Assembly (NCBI RefSeq): GCF_018130145.1
Contig: NZ_JAFCMB010000002.1
Coordinates: forward strand, 620,001 to 684,000
From: Bradyrhizobium sp. AUGA SZCCT0176
GTDB lineage: Bacteria; Pseudomonadota; Alphaproteobacteria; Rhizobiales; Xanthobacteraceae
Direction: 5' to 3'
Length of the DNA stretch: 64,000 nt
In this document: piece by piece, positions 35,765 to 44,645 of the stretch
Numbering within the stretch: position 1 is the first letter of the stretch
Layout of the letters: the number at the start of each line of letters is the position of its first letter
Position numbers and translations under genes: made by a program
Notes under the pieces: generated by a model
Seen by the model: the letters and a program-made list of their open reading frames with translations, nothing else
Database searches by the model: none
Told to the model about the DNA's origin: nothing

Positions 35765-37243
35765 TTACGCCCTTGCCCGCTCGTTGCGGACGCTTTGCAG
35801 TTCCACCGGGCGGTCGGGAATCGAGATCCGGAAGGTGGCGCCGATGGTGCCTTCGACCAGATGGATATCGCCGCCATGGGCGCGAACCAGTTCGGCGGCG
35901 ATGGCGAGGCCAAGCCCGCTGCCGCCGGGCCGGCCGGAGGTCTGGAAAGCCTCGAACAAATGCTCGCGCGCCCGCGCCGGCACGCCGGGGCCGGTATCGG
36001 AAACCTCGATGATCGCGACCGCGCCTTCGCGGCGGCCGGTGATGCGAATCTGCAGCGCCGCCGCATCGCCCTTCGGGCGGCTTTCGAGCGCCTGCGCGGC
36101 GTTGCGCACCAAATTGAGCAGCACGCGAAACATCTGATCGGGATCGGCGTCCACAGTGAGCCCGCGCTCGATCGCACTGACCCAGGCGATCGAGGCGTCG
36201 GCGGCAAGGCCTGCGGATTCGCGCACTTCGGCCACCACGGGCTCGACCAGCATCATGCGGCGGTCGGGGGCGGCTTCCTGCACGCGGCCATAAGAAAGGG
36301 TCGACTGGCAGAAATCGATGGCGCGCTCCAGCGATCGCATCAGTTTTGGCGCAAAGCGCTGTACCCGCGGATCGGGCACGCTGGCGAGCTGGTCGGACAA
36401 TAATTGCGACGATGCCAGCAGATTGCGCAAATCATGGTTGATCTTGGAGACCGCAAGGCCGAGTGCGGCGAGCCGGCTCTTTTGATGCAGCATCGACACC
36501 AGGTCGCGCTGCATGTCGGACAATTCGCGCTCCACGACCCCGATCTCGTCGCCGCGCTGGCTCGGCACGATGATGCGCGCCGAACTTTCCGGGTTTTCAT
36601 GGAAACCGACCAGGTTCGCGGTCAGCCGCCGCATCGGCCGCACGAACAGATGATGCATGGCGAAATAGACCAGCGCCGCCGTCAGCATGGCGATAGCCAA
36701 TGAGACCAGGAGCGTGTTGCGCGAGAAGCGGTACATCGCCTGCCGCAGCGGCGCCTCGTCGACGACGACCTCGATGAATTGCCCGCCGCCGGGCGCAGGT
36801 CCCACCACGCGGATCACATGATTGTCGGTTGCCAGCATGGTTTCGATGGAATCGACGATGGCGGACCATACCGTGATGGTCCGCATATCGATGTCGTGGT
36901 CGATCGCCGTCGGCAAATCGGCGCTCGCGAGCAGACGGCGCTGCTGCCCCATCTTGATGGCGACCGCGCGGGCGCCGACGCTCTTCAAGATCTGCCGCGC
37001 CAGCGATTCCGGGACCATGCCCGAGGGTGCGGCGTCCAGCACCAGCGCCGCGGTGCTCGCCGCGGCAATGCGGTCGTTCAGGCGGTTGATGCGGAAATTC
37101 GCGATCGCTGGCACATAGATCATCAGGCCGGCGATCATGACGAGGGGAATGGTGAGCAGCAGCAGCTTGCCGGACAGGCCGAGCCGGCGCGGCGGCGTTG
37201 GCCGCGGCGCTTCGATGGTCGGCTGGTCGTCGGTCGCTGACAC
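35765..37243 (-). CDS. membrane sensor histidine kinase
   Basis: 492 residues. Transmembrane helices at ~24-46 and ~177-196 flank a ~130-residue periplasmic sensor region. A HAMP-like segment (VRPMRRLTANLVGF) then leads to the dimerisation/phosphoacceptor helix with His270 in SKINHDLRN. The ATPase domain has the N box (LLNLVRNAAQAL), G1 box (VSDTGPGVP) and G2 box (GGSGLGLAIAAELV). No response regulator gene is adjacent, so it is an orphan kinase here. The stimulus is unknown. Confidence 0.9.
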   Translation of the reverse strand: MSATDDQPTIEAPRPTPPRRLGLSGKLLLLTIPLVMIAGLMIYVPAIANFRINRLNDRIAAASTAALVLDAAPSGMVPESLARQILKSVGARAVAIKMGQQRRLLASADLPTAIDHDIDMRTITVWSAIVDSIETMLATDNHVIRVVGPAPGGGQFIEVVVDEAPLRQAMYRFSRNTLLVSLAIAMLTAALVYFAMHHLFVRPMRRLTANLVGFHENPESSARIIVPSQRGDEIGVVERELSDMQRDLVSMLHQKSRLAALGLAVSKINHDLRNLLASSQLLSDQLASVPDPRVQRFAPKLMRSLERAIDFCQSTLSYGRVQEAAPDRRMMLVEPVVAEVRESAGLAADASIAWVSAIERGLTVDADPDQMFRVLLNLVRNAAQALESRPKGDAAALQIRITGRREGAVAIIEVSDTGPGVPARAREHLFEAFQTSGRPGGSGLGLAIAAELVRAHGGDIHLVEGTIGATFRISIPDRPVELQSVRNERARA

Positions 37244-37495
37244 GAAATATCCGCCTTGATAACCTTGTTTTACGCACAGGATCGGAGCTTAAGACCGGCT
37301 TCACTGCCGCCGCCCGCACGCTGATTTGCGAGGATGCGTTCCGGCCACGGACCGGTCAAATTACCGATCGCTAATGTCGGCCGGTTCCGATGTCAGGGGC
37401 GAGTTGCCGTCCCGTCCCTAAAAACCCCGCGAAAACAATAATATTCGCCCCAATTGTGCCATTTCAAAGAAGCCCGATTGCGGCTCCGCGCAACA

Positions 37496-37524
37496 TTGAC
37501 GAAAACAGGTCGCTCCCGTATAAG
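37496..37524 (+). promoter_or_regulatory. sigma-70-type promoter for rpmH-rnpA-yidC
   Basis: TTGACG (37496-37501) and TATAAG (37519-37524) separated by 17 bases, a near-ideal housekeeping promoter, about 160 bases upstream of rpmH. Confidence 0.8.
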
Positions 37525-37624
37525 CCGCGCAATTGTCCGCTATGGCCCGGTCTGACCGGGGGCGGCTCATTTGGGGCCGTCGATGGCCCGTCTTGGGCCG
37601 GCCAGCATTACCGGACTTACCATC

Positions 37625-37660
37625 AATTCAGCGGCAGTTTGCAATTCAGCGGCAGCTTGC
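37625..37660 (+). repeat. tandem 18-base duplication in the rpmH leader
   Basis: aattcagcggcagtttgc is followed immediately by aattcagcggcagcttgc (one mismatch), ending 21 bases before the GTG start of rpmH. It lies within the untranslated leader. Confidence 0.75.
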
Positions 37661-37681
37661 CAGGTTAGCGGAGAACTACCC

Positions 37682-37816
37682 GTGAAGCGGACTTATCAAC
37701 CCAGCAAACTGGTGCGCAAGCGCCGTCACGGCTTCCGCGCCCGTCTCGCCACGACCGGCGGCCGCAAGGTTCTCGCTGCGCGCCGTGCGCGTGGCCGCAA
37801 GCGTCTGAGCGCCTGA
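37682..37816 (+). CDS. rpmH: 50S ribosomal protein L34
   Basis: 44 residues, [20 protein letters not shown] at the start and the standard GRKRLSA end. Structural protein of the large ribosomal subunit. The start codon is GTG at 37682, preceded by ggagaa; upstream in-frame sequence is the untranslated leader. First gene of the rpmH-rnpA-yidC set, the classical order near bacterial replication origins, although in Bradyrhizobium the order is kept away from oriC. Confidence 0.98.
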   Translation: MKRTYQPSKLVRKRRHGFRARLATTGGRKVLAARRARGRKRLSA

Positions 37817-37841
37817 GCCGGACGTCTCCGGAGACCTTATT

Positions 37842-38282
37842 ATGGATCGGCTAAGGCAGCGGGCGGACTTCCTCGCCGTTGCCAATGGCGCGCGAGCCAA
37901 CAGCGCCGCCTTCGTGGTGCAGGGACGCTGCCGCGACGATGATGGCCCGATCCGGATCGGTTTTACCGTTACCAAAAAGAACGGTACCGCTACCGAGCGT
38001 AATCGTATCCGGCGCAGGCTTCGCGAACTGGTGAAGCGGCTGGACGTCATACCGATGCGACCGCACCATGATTATGTGCTAGTCGGGCGGCGCGCGGCGC
38101 TGCATCGCGACTTTACGACCATGCTCGACGACCTTCGCCAGGCGCTGCTTCGTCTCGACCGGCAGCCGGCAAAAGTGGCCAAAGCGCTTCCGAGCGAAGC
38201 CGCTACCGGTTCGCGTCAAGACAACGCGTCCAAAGACACCAAAATAAAGACGACGGCGCGAGCCGGAACCCGAGTTGAATGA
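37842..38282 (+). CDS. rnpA: ribonuclease P protein component
   Basis: Protein cofactor of RNase P, which trims the 5' ends of tRNA precursors. 146 residues: RLRQRADFLAVANG at the start, the RNR signature (NRIRRRLRELVK) that contacts the RNA, and a basic low-complexity tail longer than in E. coli RnpA. It starts 25 bases after rpmH and ends 15 bases before yidC, so the three share a transcript. Confidence 0.97.
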   Translation: MDRLRQRADFLAVANGARANSAAFVVQGRCRDDDGPIRIGFTVTKKNGTATERNRIRRRLRELVKRLDVIPMRPHHDYVLVGRRAALHRDFTTMLDDLRQALLRLDRQPAKVAKALPSEAATGSRQDNASKDTKIKTTARAGTRVE

Positions 38283-38297
38283 CGAGACCTTGAAACG

Positions 38298-40178
38298 ATG
38301 ACCGACAATCGCAACACCATCCTCGCCGTCATTCTGTCCGGCCTCGTGCTGATCGCGTGGCAATATTTCTACAACGCGCCGCAGATGGAAAAGCAGCGCC
38401 TGCAGTCGCAGACCCAGGCCGAGCTCGCAAAATCCTCGCCGCAGACAGCGCCGGGCGCTACCACCACCGCGCCGACGCCGGGTTCGGCCCCGTCCGCCAC
38501 CACGCCCGCCCAGCCGGGCGCGGCTGCGCCGGTCGTCAGCCGCGACGCCGCGATTGCCGCAACCCCCCGCGTCAAGATCGACACGCCGCGGGTGACGGGC
38601 AGCATCGCGCTGAAGGGCGCCCGCATCGACGATCTCGCATTGGTGCAATACCGCGACACCGTCGACCCCAAATCGCCTGCGATCGTGCTGTTCTCTCCGT
38701 CGAACACCGCTCATCCCTATTATGCCGAGTTCGGCTGGGTGGCGGCCGCAGGCTCGACGGCGCGGCTTCCCGACCGCGAGACGGTATGGCAGCAGGAAGG
38801 CTCCGGCGCGCTGTCGCCGACCCACCCGGTGACGCTGAAATACGACAATGGCGAAGGCCTCACCTTCCGCCGCACCATTTCGATCGACGACCGCTATCTG
38901 TTCAGCGTCAAGGACGACGTCACCAATGTCGGCACCGCGCCGGTCACGCTCTATCCGTTCGCCCTCATCTCTCGTCACGGCACGCCTGAGGTCTCGGGCT
39001 ACTACATCCTGCATGAAGGCCTGATCGGCTATCTCGGCGACAAGGGCCTGCAGGAACACGGCTACAAAGCCGTCGCCGAGGCGCCGGTTCTGGGCAGTGG
39101 CGGCCGAGGCTTCGAGTTCAATGTCACCAATGGCTGGCTCGGCATCACCGACAAGTACTGGGCTGCGGCGCTGTTGCCTGACACGTCGGCGCGCCTGAAG
39201 GCCCGCTTCCTCGCCGAACCGGGCGCCAAGGTCCGTTATCAGACCGACTACCTGCAGGATCCGCAGACCGTCGCGATCGGCGGCACCGGCAGCACCAATG
39301 CGCGGCTGTTCGCCGGCGCCAAGGAAGCCAACGTCGTCGGCATCAACTTTCCCTTCGCCGGCCACGGCGGCTACAACAAGCAGCTCGAGCTCAACCATTT
39401 CGACCTGTTGATCGACTGGGGCTGGTTCTACTTCATCACCAAGCCGATGTTCCTGGCGCTGGATTACTTCTTCCACCTGGTCGGCAATTTCGGCGTCTCG
39501 ATCCTGCTGGTGACGGTGCTGGTGAAGCTGCTGTTCTTCCCGCTCGCCAACAAATCCTATGCCTCGATGGCCAAGATGAAATCGGTGCAGCCGCAACTGG
39601 CCGCACTGAAGGAGCGCTATCCCGACGACCGCCAGAAGCAGCAACAGGAGATGATGGAGATCTACAAGAAGGAGAAGATCAACCCGATCGCCGGTTGTCT
39701 TCCCGTCCTGTTGCAGATCCCGGTATTCTTCTCGCTCTACAAGGTGCTGTTCGTCACCATCGAAATGCGCCACGCGCCGTTCTACGGCTGGATCAAGGAC
39801 CTTTCGGCGCCCGATCCGACCACGATCTTCAACCTGTTCGGGCTCATCCCGTTCGATCCCATGGTGCTCGGGCCGCATGTCGGCCCGTACCTGATGCTCG
39901 GCGTCTGGCCGATCATCATGGGCATCACGATGTGGTTCCAGATGAAGCTCAACCCGACGCCGCCGGATCCGACCCAGAAGATGATCTTCGACTGGATGCC
40001 GCTGATCTTCACCTTCATGCTGGCCGGCTTCCCGGCAGGTCTCGTGATCTACTGGGCCTGGAACAACCTGCTGTCGGTGCTGCAGCAGAGCTTCATCATG
40101 CGCAAGAACGGCGTCAAGGTGGAGTTGTTCGACAATCTCAAGGCGACGTTCGCCAAGAAGGCCGATTCAAAAACCTGA
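38298..40178 (+). CDS. yidC: membrane protein insertase YidC
   Basis: Inserts and folds inner-membrane proteins, alone or with Sec. 626 residues: an N-terminal helix (TILAVILSGLVLIAWQYFY), an Ala/Pro/Thr-rich linker (~45-85), the large periplasmic domain (~90-370), and the conserved five-helix core from about residue 375. Core features include the helical hairpin with MKSVQPQLAALKERYPDDRQ and FPAGLVIYWAWNNLLS. The linker is longer than in enterobacteria, as usual in this order. Preceded by rnpA and followed by an intergenic palindrome and yihA. Confidence 0.97.
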   Translation: MTDNRNTILAVILSGLVLIAWQYFYNAPQMEKQRLQSQTQAELAKSSPQTAPGATTTAPTPGSAPSATTPAQPGAAAPVVSRDAAIAATPRVKIDTPRVTGSIALKGARIDDLALVQYRDTVDPKSPAIVLFSPSNTAHPYYAEFGWVAAAGSTARLPDRETVWQQEGSGALSPTHPVTLKYDNGEGLTFRRTISIDDRYLFSVKDDVTNVGTAPVTLYPFALISRHGTPEVSGYYILHEGLIGYLGDKGLQEHGYKAVAEAPVLGSGGRGFEFNVTNGWLGITDKYWAAALLPDTSARLKARFLAEPGAKVRYQTDYLQDPQTVAIGGTGSTNARLFAGAKEANVVGINFPFAGHGGYNKQLELNHFDLLIDWGWFYFITKPMFLALDYFFHLVGNFGVSILLVTVLVKLLFFPLANKSYASMAKMKSVQPQLAALKERYPDDRQKQQQEMMEIYKKEKINPIAGCLPVLLQIPVFFSLYKVLFVTIEMRHAPFYGWIKDLSAPDPTTIFNLFGLIPFDPMVLGPHVGPYLMLGVWPIIMGITMWFQMKLNPTPPDPTQKMIFDWMPLIFTFMLAGFPAGLVIYWAWNNLLSVLQQSFIMRKNGVKVELFDNLKATFAKKADSKT

Positions 40179-40217
40179 CGACCGGCATCTGGTTGTTGGA
40201 CGCGAATATTCCCAACT

Positions 40218-40307
40218 CGTCATGCCCGGCCTTGTGCCGGGCATCCACGTCTTTGGGACCCGCGAAAAGAGAAGACGTGGATGGCCGGGACAAGCCCGGC
40301 CATGACG
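40218..40307. repeat. family A intergenic palindrome, copy 1
   Basis: Long imperfect inverted repeat: outer arms cgtcatgcccggc and gccatgacg, inner arms atccacgtctt and aagacgtggat. Similar elements occur at 49665-49752 and 56996-57085. It lies between yidC and yihA and could fold in RNA as a stable stem. Confidence 0.8.
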
Positions 40308-40326
40308 AAGAACAGGAAACCTTCGC

Positions 40327-40977
40327 ATGACCGCGGAAACCGATGCGAAGCTGATCGAAGAGGGGCGAAAACTTTTCGCCGGCGAATGGCAGTTCGTCTG
40401 GGCCTCGCCGTCGATCGAAACGCTGCCGCCGATGGCCAGCGTGGAGGTGGCGTTTGCCGGCCGTTCCAATGTCGGCAAATCGAGCCTCATCAACGCGCTG
40501 ACCGGCCGCAACGCGCTGGCGCGCACCTCGCACACGCCCGGACGCACCCAGGAACTGATCTTCTTCGAAGGCCCTGAGAACGCCGGGCTGCGCCTGGTCG
40601 ACATGCCCGGCTATGGCTACGCCTCGGCGCCGAAGGCCAAGGTCGCGTCCTGGACCAAGCTGATCCATCAATTCCTGCAGGGCCGCGCCACGCTGGCGCG
40701 GGTCTATGTGCTGATCGATGCCCGCCACGGCATCAAGGACGTCGACCAGGATGTGCTGAAGACGCTCGATAAGTCGGCCGTGAGCTATCAGGTGGTGCTG
40801 ACCAAGGCCGATCAGGTCAAGCGCACAGAGCTCGAAAAGCACATCGAAGAAACGACGGCAGCGCTGGCCAAACACCCCGCCGCGTTTCCGGACGTGCTGG
40901 TAACCTCCTCGCGCGATGGCAGCGGCATGCCGGAATTGCGCGCGGCGATGGTGCGCCTGCTCGGTGAGCGCAGCTGA
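40327..40977 (+). CDS. yihA: ribosome biogenesis GTP-binding protein YihA/YsxC (EngB)
   Basis: TRAFAC-class GTPase that acts in late assembly of the 50S subunit. 216 residues. G1 is GRSNVGKSSLIN, the G2 Thr is in HTPGRTQELI, G3 is DMPGYGYA, G4 is TKAD, and G5 is around TSSRDG. Length is typical. The stop overlaps the start of the next gene (TGATG), so the pair is translationally coupled. Confidence 0.96.
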   Translation: MTAETDAKLIEEGRKLFAGEWQFVWASPSIETLPPMASVEVAFAGRSNVGKSSLINALTGRNALARTSHTPGRTQELIFFEGPENAGLRLVDMPGYGYASAPKAKVASWTKLIHQFLQGRATLARVYVLIDARHGIKDVDQDVLKTLDKSAVSYQVVLTKADQVKRTELEKHIEETTAALAKHPAAFPDVLVTSSRDGSGMPELRAAMVRLLGERS

Positions 40978-41348
40978 TGTCACGCGCCTGTCGTATCCTG
41001 ATCGTGCTGGCCGCCATCATGGGCGCCGATGGCGTGATACTGGCGGCGGCCTCCGCGCATCAGGCCGACGCGTCGCGGCTGGCGTCGGCGTCATCGATGC
41101 TGCTGTTCCATGCCACCGCCGTTCTCGCTGCGGTGGCGTTGGCCGAACGTGGCCTCATCCACCCCCGCATCGGCATCGTGGCCGCCTTCGGCTTCGTCAT
41201 CGCGGCCGGCCTGTTCGCCGGCGACCTGACGCTGCGGCAATATGCCGGACACGGCCTGTTTCCGATGGCAGCGCCCACGGGTGGGACATTGTTGATCGCG
41301 AGTTGGTTGGTGCTGGCCATCGCCACGGCCTGGCCACGGCGCAGCTGA
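40977..41348 (+). CDS. DUF423 family membrane protein
   Basis: 123 residues with four hydrophobic helices and the DUF423 pattern: ILIVLAAIMGADGVILAAAS with the family's small-residue first helix, and an FAGDLTLRQYAG loop followed by PMAAPTGGTLLIASW. Function unknown; members are small inner-membrane proteins found widely in proteobacteria. Starts one base inside the yihA stop and is followed by a family B palindrome. Confidence 0.85.
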   Translation: MSRACRILIVLAAIMGADGVILAAASAHQADASRLASASSMLLFHATAVLAAVALAERGLIHPRIGIVAAFGFVIAAGLFAGDLTLRQYAGHGLFPMAAPTGGTLLIASWLVLAIATAWPRRS

Positions 41349-41362
41349 GGCCGCTTCTTCTT

Positions 41363-41494
41363 CCTTCTCCCCTTGTGGGAGAAGGTGGCGCGCAAAGCGC
41401 GCCGGATGAGGGGTCGCTATCCGCGGAGACAGACCCCTCACCCGTCTCGAATGAGCTTCGCTCATTCGATCCACCCTCTCCCACAAGGGGGGAA
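41363..41494. repeat. family B intergenic palindrome, copy 1
   Basis: Starts ccttctccccttgtgggaga and ends ccctctcccacaagggg, so the ends can pair, with inner segments ggatgaggggt and acccctcaccc and a tgagcttcgctca hairpin. A near-identical element is at 51684-51815. No coding potential. Confidence 0.8.
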
Positions 41495-41591
41495 GAATGT
41501 ACGCGGAGAGGCCAATAAATCCCCACTTTGCGCCCTGCCCGCCAATCAGCTAGAACCCGGCCCGACATCTGGAAATGACGAGAGCCGCTTC

Positions 41592-42488
41592 ATGACCGAC
41601 TCGCAACATATCAGCCCGCTCGATCAGGCCCGCATCCTGTCCGAGGCGCTGCCGCACATGCAGCAATATGACGAGGAAACCATCGTCATTAAATATGGCG
41701 GCCATGCCATGGGCGCCGAGGATCTCGCCAAGGCTTTCGCCCGCGACATCGTGCTCCTGGAGCAGACCGCGATCAATCCGGTGGTCGTGCATGGCGGCGG
41801 GCCGCAGATCGCGACCATGCTGAAGCGGCTCGGCATCCAGTCCGAATTCGCCGCGGGCCTCCGTATCACCGACGCGGCGACCATCGAAATCGTCGAGATG
41901 GTGCTGGCCGGTTCGGTCAACAAGCAACTGGTCGGTTACATCAACGAAGCCGGCGGCAAGGCCGTCGGCCTCAGCGGCAAGGACGGCAACATGGTGAAGG
42001 CGTCGAAGACGACGCGCACCATGGTCGATCCGGATTCCAACATCGAAAAGGCTGTCGATCTCGGCTTCGTCGGCGACCCCGACAAGGTTGACCTGACCTT
42101 GCTGAACCAGCTGATCGGCTATGAGCTGATCCCGGTGCTGGCGCCGCTGGCGACCTCGCATGACGGGCAGACGCTGAACGTGAACGCCGACACCTTTGCC
42201 GGCGCAGTGGCCGGCGCGCTGAAGGCAAAACGTCTGCTGCTGCTGACCGACGTTCCCGGCGTGCTCGACAAGTCCAAGAAGCTGATTCCGGAACTGTCGG
42301 TGAAGGATGCGCGCAAGCTGATCGCCGACGGCACGATTTCCGGCGGCATGATCCCCAAGGTCGAGACCTGCATCTATGCGCTCGAACAGGGCGTGCAGGG
42401 CGTCGTCATCATCGACGGCAAGACACAGCACGCCGTGCTGCTCGAATTGTTCACCAATCAAGGCACCGGCACGCTGATCCACAAGTGA
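41592..42488 (+). CDS. argB: acetylglutamate kinase
   Basis: Phosphorylates N-acetylglutamate with ATP, the second step of arginine synthesis. 298 residues with the amino acid kinase fold. Phosphate-binding glycine loops are in [10 protein letters not shown] and VVHGGGPQI. The substrate site includes [11 protein letters not shown], with [17 protein letters not shown] and [12 protein letters not shown] further on. The ATG at 41592 gives the family length; upstream in-frame sequence lies in a family B repeat. The next gene's GTG overlaps the argB stop. Confidence 0.97.
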   Translation: MTDSQHISPLDQARILSEALPHMQQYDEETIVIKYGGHAMGAEDLAKAFARDIVLLEQTAINPVVVHGGGPQIATMLKRLGIQSEFAAGLRITDAATIEIVEMVLAGSVNKQLVGYINEAGGKAVGLSGKDGNMVKASKTTRTMVDPDSNIEKAVDLGFVGDPDKVDLTLLNQLIGYELIPVLAPLATSHDGQTLNVNADTFAGAVAGALKAKRLLLLTDVPGVLDKSKKLIPELSVKDARKLIADGTISGGMIPKVETCIYALEQGVQGVVIIDGKTQHAVLLELFTNQGTGTLIHK

Positions 42489-43552
42489 CAAGCGCGATCT
42501 CCCCGCCCGCGAAGTTCACGCGCCGCTTCCGCGCCAGAATGCGGCGGTATGGGAGACGCACGATCCTGGCACTGCCGGCGGCCACGATCTCGCTGGTCGT
42601 TTCGTCGTTGCCGGCGCTGGCCGACCTGAAGCTCTGCAACCGCATGAGCTATGTGGTCGAGGCCGCGATCGGCATCGACGACAAATCGGCGACCGCCACC
42701 CGGGGCTGGTTTCGCATCGATCCTGCCGCCTGCCGCGTCGTGCTGCAGGGCGCGCTGACCGCGGATCGCATCCTCCTCAATGCGCGCGCGCTCGGCGTCT
42801 ACGGCGCCTCGCCGATCCCGCAGGGCGGCAACGACACGCTGTGCATCGCACCGGAGAACTTCATCATCGCCGCGGCACGCCAGTGCCGCACCGGACAGAC
42901 CCCGGCGCCGTTCACCCAGGTCACGCCGACGCAGACCGACGATGGCCATCTGGTGGCCTATCTGGCCGAGGGCAGCGAGTATGACGACGAACAGGCGCGC
43001 CTTGCCGGCATCCAGCGGCTGCTGGTGATCGCGGGCTATGACGCCGCTCCCATCGACGGCGTCGATGGCCCGAAGACACAAGCCGCGCTGAACGCATTCC
43101 TGAAGAATCGAGGGCTTAGCCCCGACATCGTGCAGTCGCCGAACTTCTTCACCACCATGATCGATGCGGTGCAGTCGCCGTCCGCGACGGGGCTCACCTG
43201 GTGCAACGACACGCCACACAAGATCATGGCCGCGGTCGCCACCGACGACGGCAAGGCCGTGACCAGCCGCGGCTGGTATCGGATCGATCCCGGCAAATGC
43301 CTGCATCCCGACGTGACCGGCCAGCCGAAGCAGGTGTTCAGTTTCGCCGAGGCCGTCGACGGCGAGAACCGCACGGTCAAACTGAAGGACAAGCCGCTGA
43401 ACTGGGGCGGCACCAGGGAACTCTGCACCCGCGAGAGCAAATTCGAAATCAACGAACAGGGCGATTGCGGCAGCCGCGGCCTCAGCCCGATCGGCTTTGC
43501 CGTCGTCGACATGACGGGCGGCGGCAAGACGCTGCGGTTTGCGATGCCATGA
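42485..43552 (+). CDS. exported protein: DUF1036, peptidoglycan-binding region, DUF1036
   Basis: 355 residues. A signal peptide of about 45 residues ends SLPALA. Two related DUF1036-type domains ([19 protein letters not shown]... and [19 protein letters not shown]...) each carry the TRGW(F/Y)RIDP motif and later cysteines. Between them is a peptidoglycan-binding-like segment ([23 protein letters not shown]). The layout suggests a periplasmic cell-wall-associated protein with a duplicated domain. Start at GTG 42485 overlaps the argB stop by four bases; a later start at ATG within the signal region is possible. Function unknown. Confidence 0.8.
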   Translation: MTSAISPPAKFTRRFRARMRRYGRRTILALPAATISLVVSSLPALADLKLCNRMSYVVEAAIGIDDKSATATRGWFRIDPAACRVVLQGALTADRILLNARALGVYGASPIPQGGNDTLCIAPENFIIAAARQCRTGQTPAPFTQVTPTQTDDGHLVAYLAEGSEYDDEQARLAGIQRLLVIAGYDAAPIDGVDGPKTQAALNAFLKNRGLSPDIVQSPNFFTTMIDAVQSPSATGLTWCNDTPHKIMAAVATDDGKAVTSRGWYRIDPGKCLHPDVTGQPKQVFSFAEAVDGENRTVKLKDKPLNWGGTRELCTRESKFEINEQGDCGSRGLSPIGFAVVDMTGGGKTLRFAMP

Positions 43553-43568
43553 TGGGAACGCCCGCTAT

Positions 43569-43708
43569 CGTCGTCCCGGCGAACGCCGGGACCCATAACC
43601 ACCGATCTGAGTTTTGGCTGATGACGGCGCCACAAGAAAAGGCAATTCACACTGTGCTCAACAAGATTCTACACGGCGTATGGGTCCCGGCGTTCGCCGG
43701 GACGACGG
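43569..43708. repeat. family C intergenic palindrome, copy 1
   Basis: Begins cgtcgtcccggcgaacgccg and ends with its reverse complement (gttcgccgggacgacg), separated by about 85 bases. Each arm is itself a small hairpin (cccggcgaacgccggg). A second copy is at 44433-44557. Confidence 0.8.
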
Positions 43709-43721
43709 TGGAGAGCGAGTC

Positions 43722-44414
43722 ATGACAACACCCCGCACCTTCACCCACATCGACACCTGGGTGTTCGACCTCGACAACACGCTGTACCCGCATCACGTCA
43801 ATCTGTGGCAGCAGGTCGACGCCCGCATCGGCGAGTTCATCAGCACCTACCTGAAGATCTCGGCGGAAGAAGCGCGGGTGCTGCAGAAGGATTATTACCG
43901 CCGCTATGGCACCAGCATGCGCGGCATGATGACCGAGCACGGCGTGCACGCCGACGATTACCTGGCCTATGTGCACAAGATCGACCATTCGCCGCTGGAG
44001 CCGAACCCGGCGATGGGAGCTGCGATCGCCAGGCTGCCGGGGCGCAAGCTGATCCTGACCAACGGCTCGACCGACCACGCCGGCGCGGTGCTGGCGCGGC
44101 TTGGCATTGGGGATCATTTCGAGGCGGTGTTCGACATCATTGCCGCCGAGCTGGAGCCGAAGCCCGCGCTGCAGACCTACCAGAAATTCCTTAGGGTTCA
44201 CGGCGTCGATCCGCAAAAATCCGCAATGTTCGAGGATCTCGCCCGCAACCTCGTGGTGCCGCACGAGCTCGGCATGACGACGGTGCTGGTGGTGCCTGAC
44301 GGCGCCAAGGAAGTGGTCCGCGAGGACTGGGAACTGGAAGGCCGCGACGCCGCCTATGTCGATCATGTCACGGATGATTTGACGGGGTTTTTGGCGCGAC
44401 TGCCGCAGGTTTAG
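43722..44414 (+). CDS. HAD-family pyrimidine 5'-nucleotidase
   Basis: 230-residue haloacid dehalogenase-type hydrolase. Motif I is WVFDLDNTLYP with nucleophile Asp and acid Asp, motif II is LTNGST, motif III Lys is in ELEPKPALQTY, and motif IV is MFEDLARNL. The DxDNTLYP form and length fit the pyrimidine 5'-nucleotidase branch that dephosphorylates UMP/CMP-like nucleotides. Exact substrate is not certain. Start at ATG 43722 follows the family C repeat. Confidence 0.88.
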   Translation: MTTPRTFTHIDTWVFDLDNTLYPHHVNLWQQVDARIGEFISTYLKISAEEARVLQKDYYRRYGTSMRGMMTEHGVHADDYLAYVHKIDHSPLEPNPAMGAAIARLPGRKLILTNGSTDHAGAVLARLGIGDHFEAVFDIIAAELEPKPALQTYQKFLRVHGVDPQKSAMFEDLARNLVVPHELGMTTVLVVPDGAKEVVREDWELEGRDAAYVDHVTDDLTGFLARLPQV

Positions 44415-44432
44415 AGGTACTGTGTGTCCCCA

Positions 44433-44557
44433 CGTCGTCCCGGCGAACGCCGGGACCCATACGCCGCGGCGGATATGATGAAGCGCTGCGGGTAGATACC
44501 TTCTTCAAATCATAGCTCCCTGTGGTTATGGGTCCCGGCTCAAGGCCGGGACGACGG
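44433..44557. repeat. family C intergenic palindrome, copy 2
   Basis: Arms cgtcgtcccggcgaacgccg and ccggctcaaggccgggacgacg around a central ~75 bases, matching the copy at 43569-43708 in its arms. The two copies flank the HAD nucleotidase gene. Confidence 0.8.
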
Positions 44558-44645
44558 GAGCGCAAGCCTTGACTCTCTCCCGCCAAATCCCGAAAAAGCC
44601 TCCCAATTCACGTCACAACTGGCCCGATATCCCGAGGAAATCCCG

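Larger units (their letters stand above)
37244..37681. other. leader region of the rpmH operon
   Basis: About 440 bases between the divergent histidine kinase gene and rpmH. It contains the sigma-70-type promoter at 37496-37524 and a tandem 18-base repeat at 37625-37660. No additional gene is evident. The untranslated leader of rpmH would be about 150 bases long. Confidence 0.6.

Noticed and set aside
38079..39878. 599-codon minus-strand frame opposite rnpA/yidC
   Set aside because: Antisense shadow of yidC, composed of Arg/Asp/His-rich low-complexity sequence with no family match.
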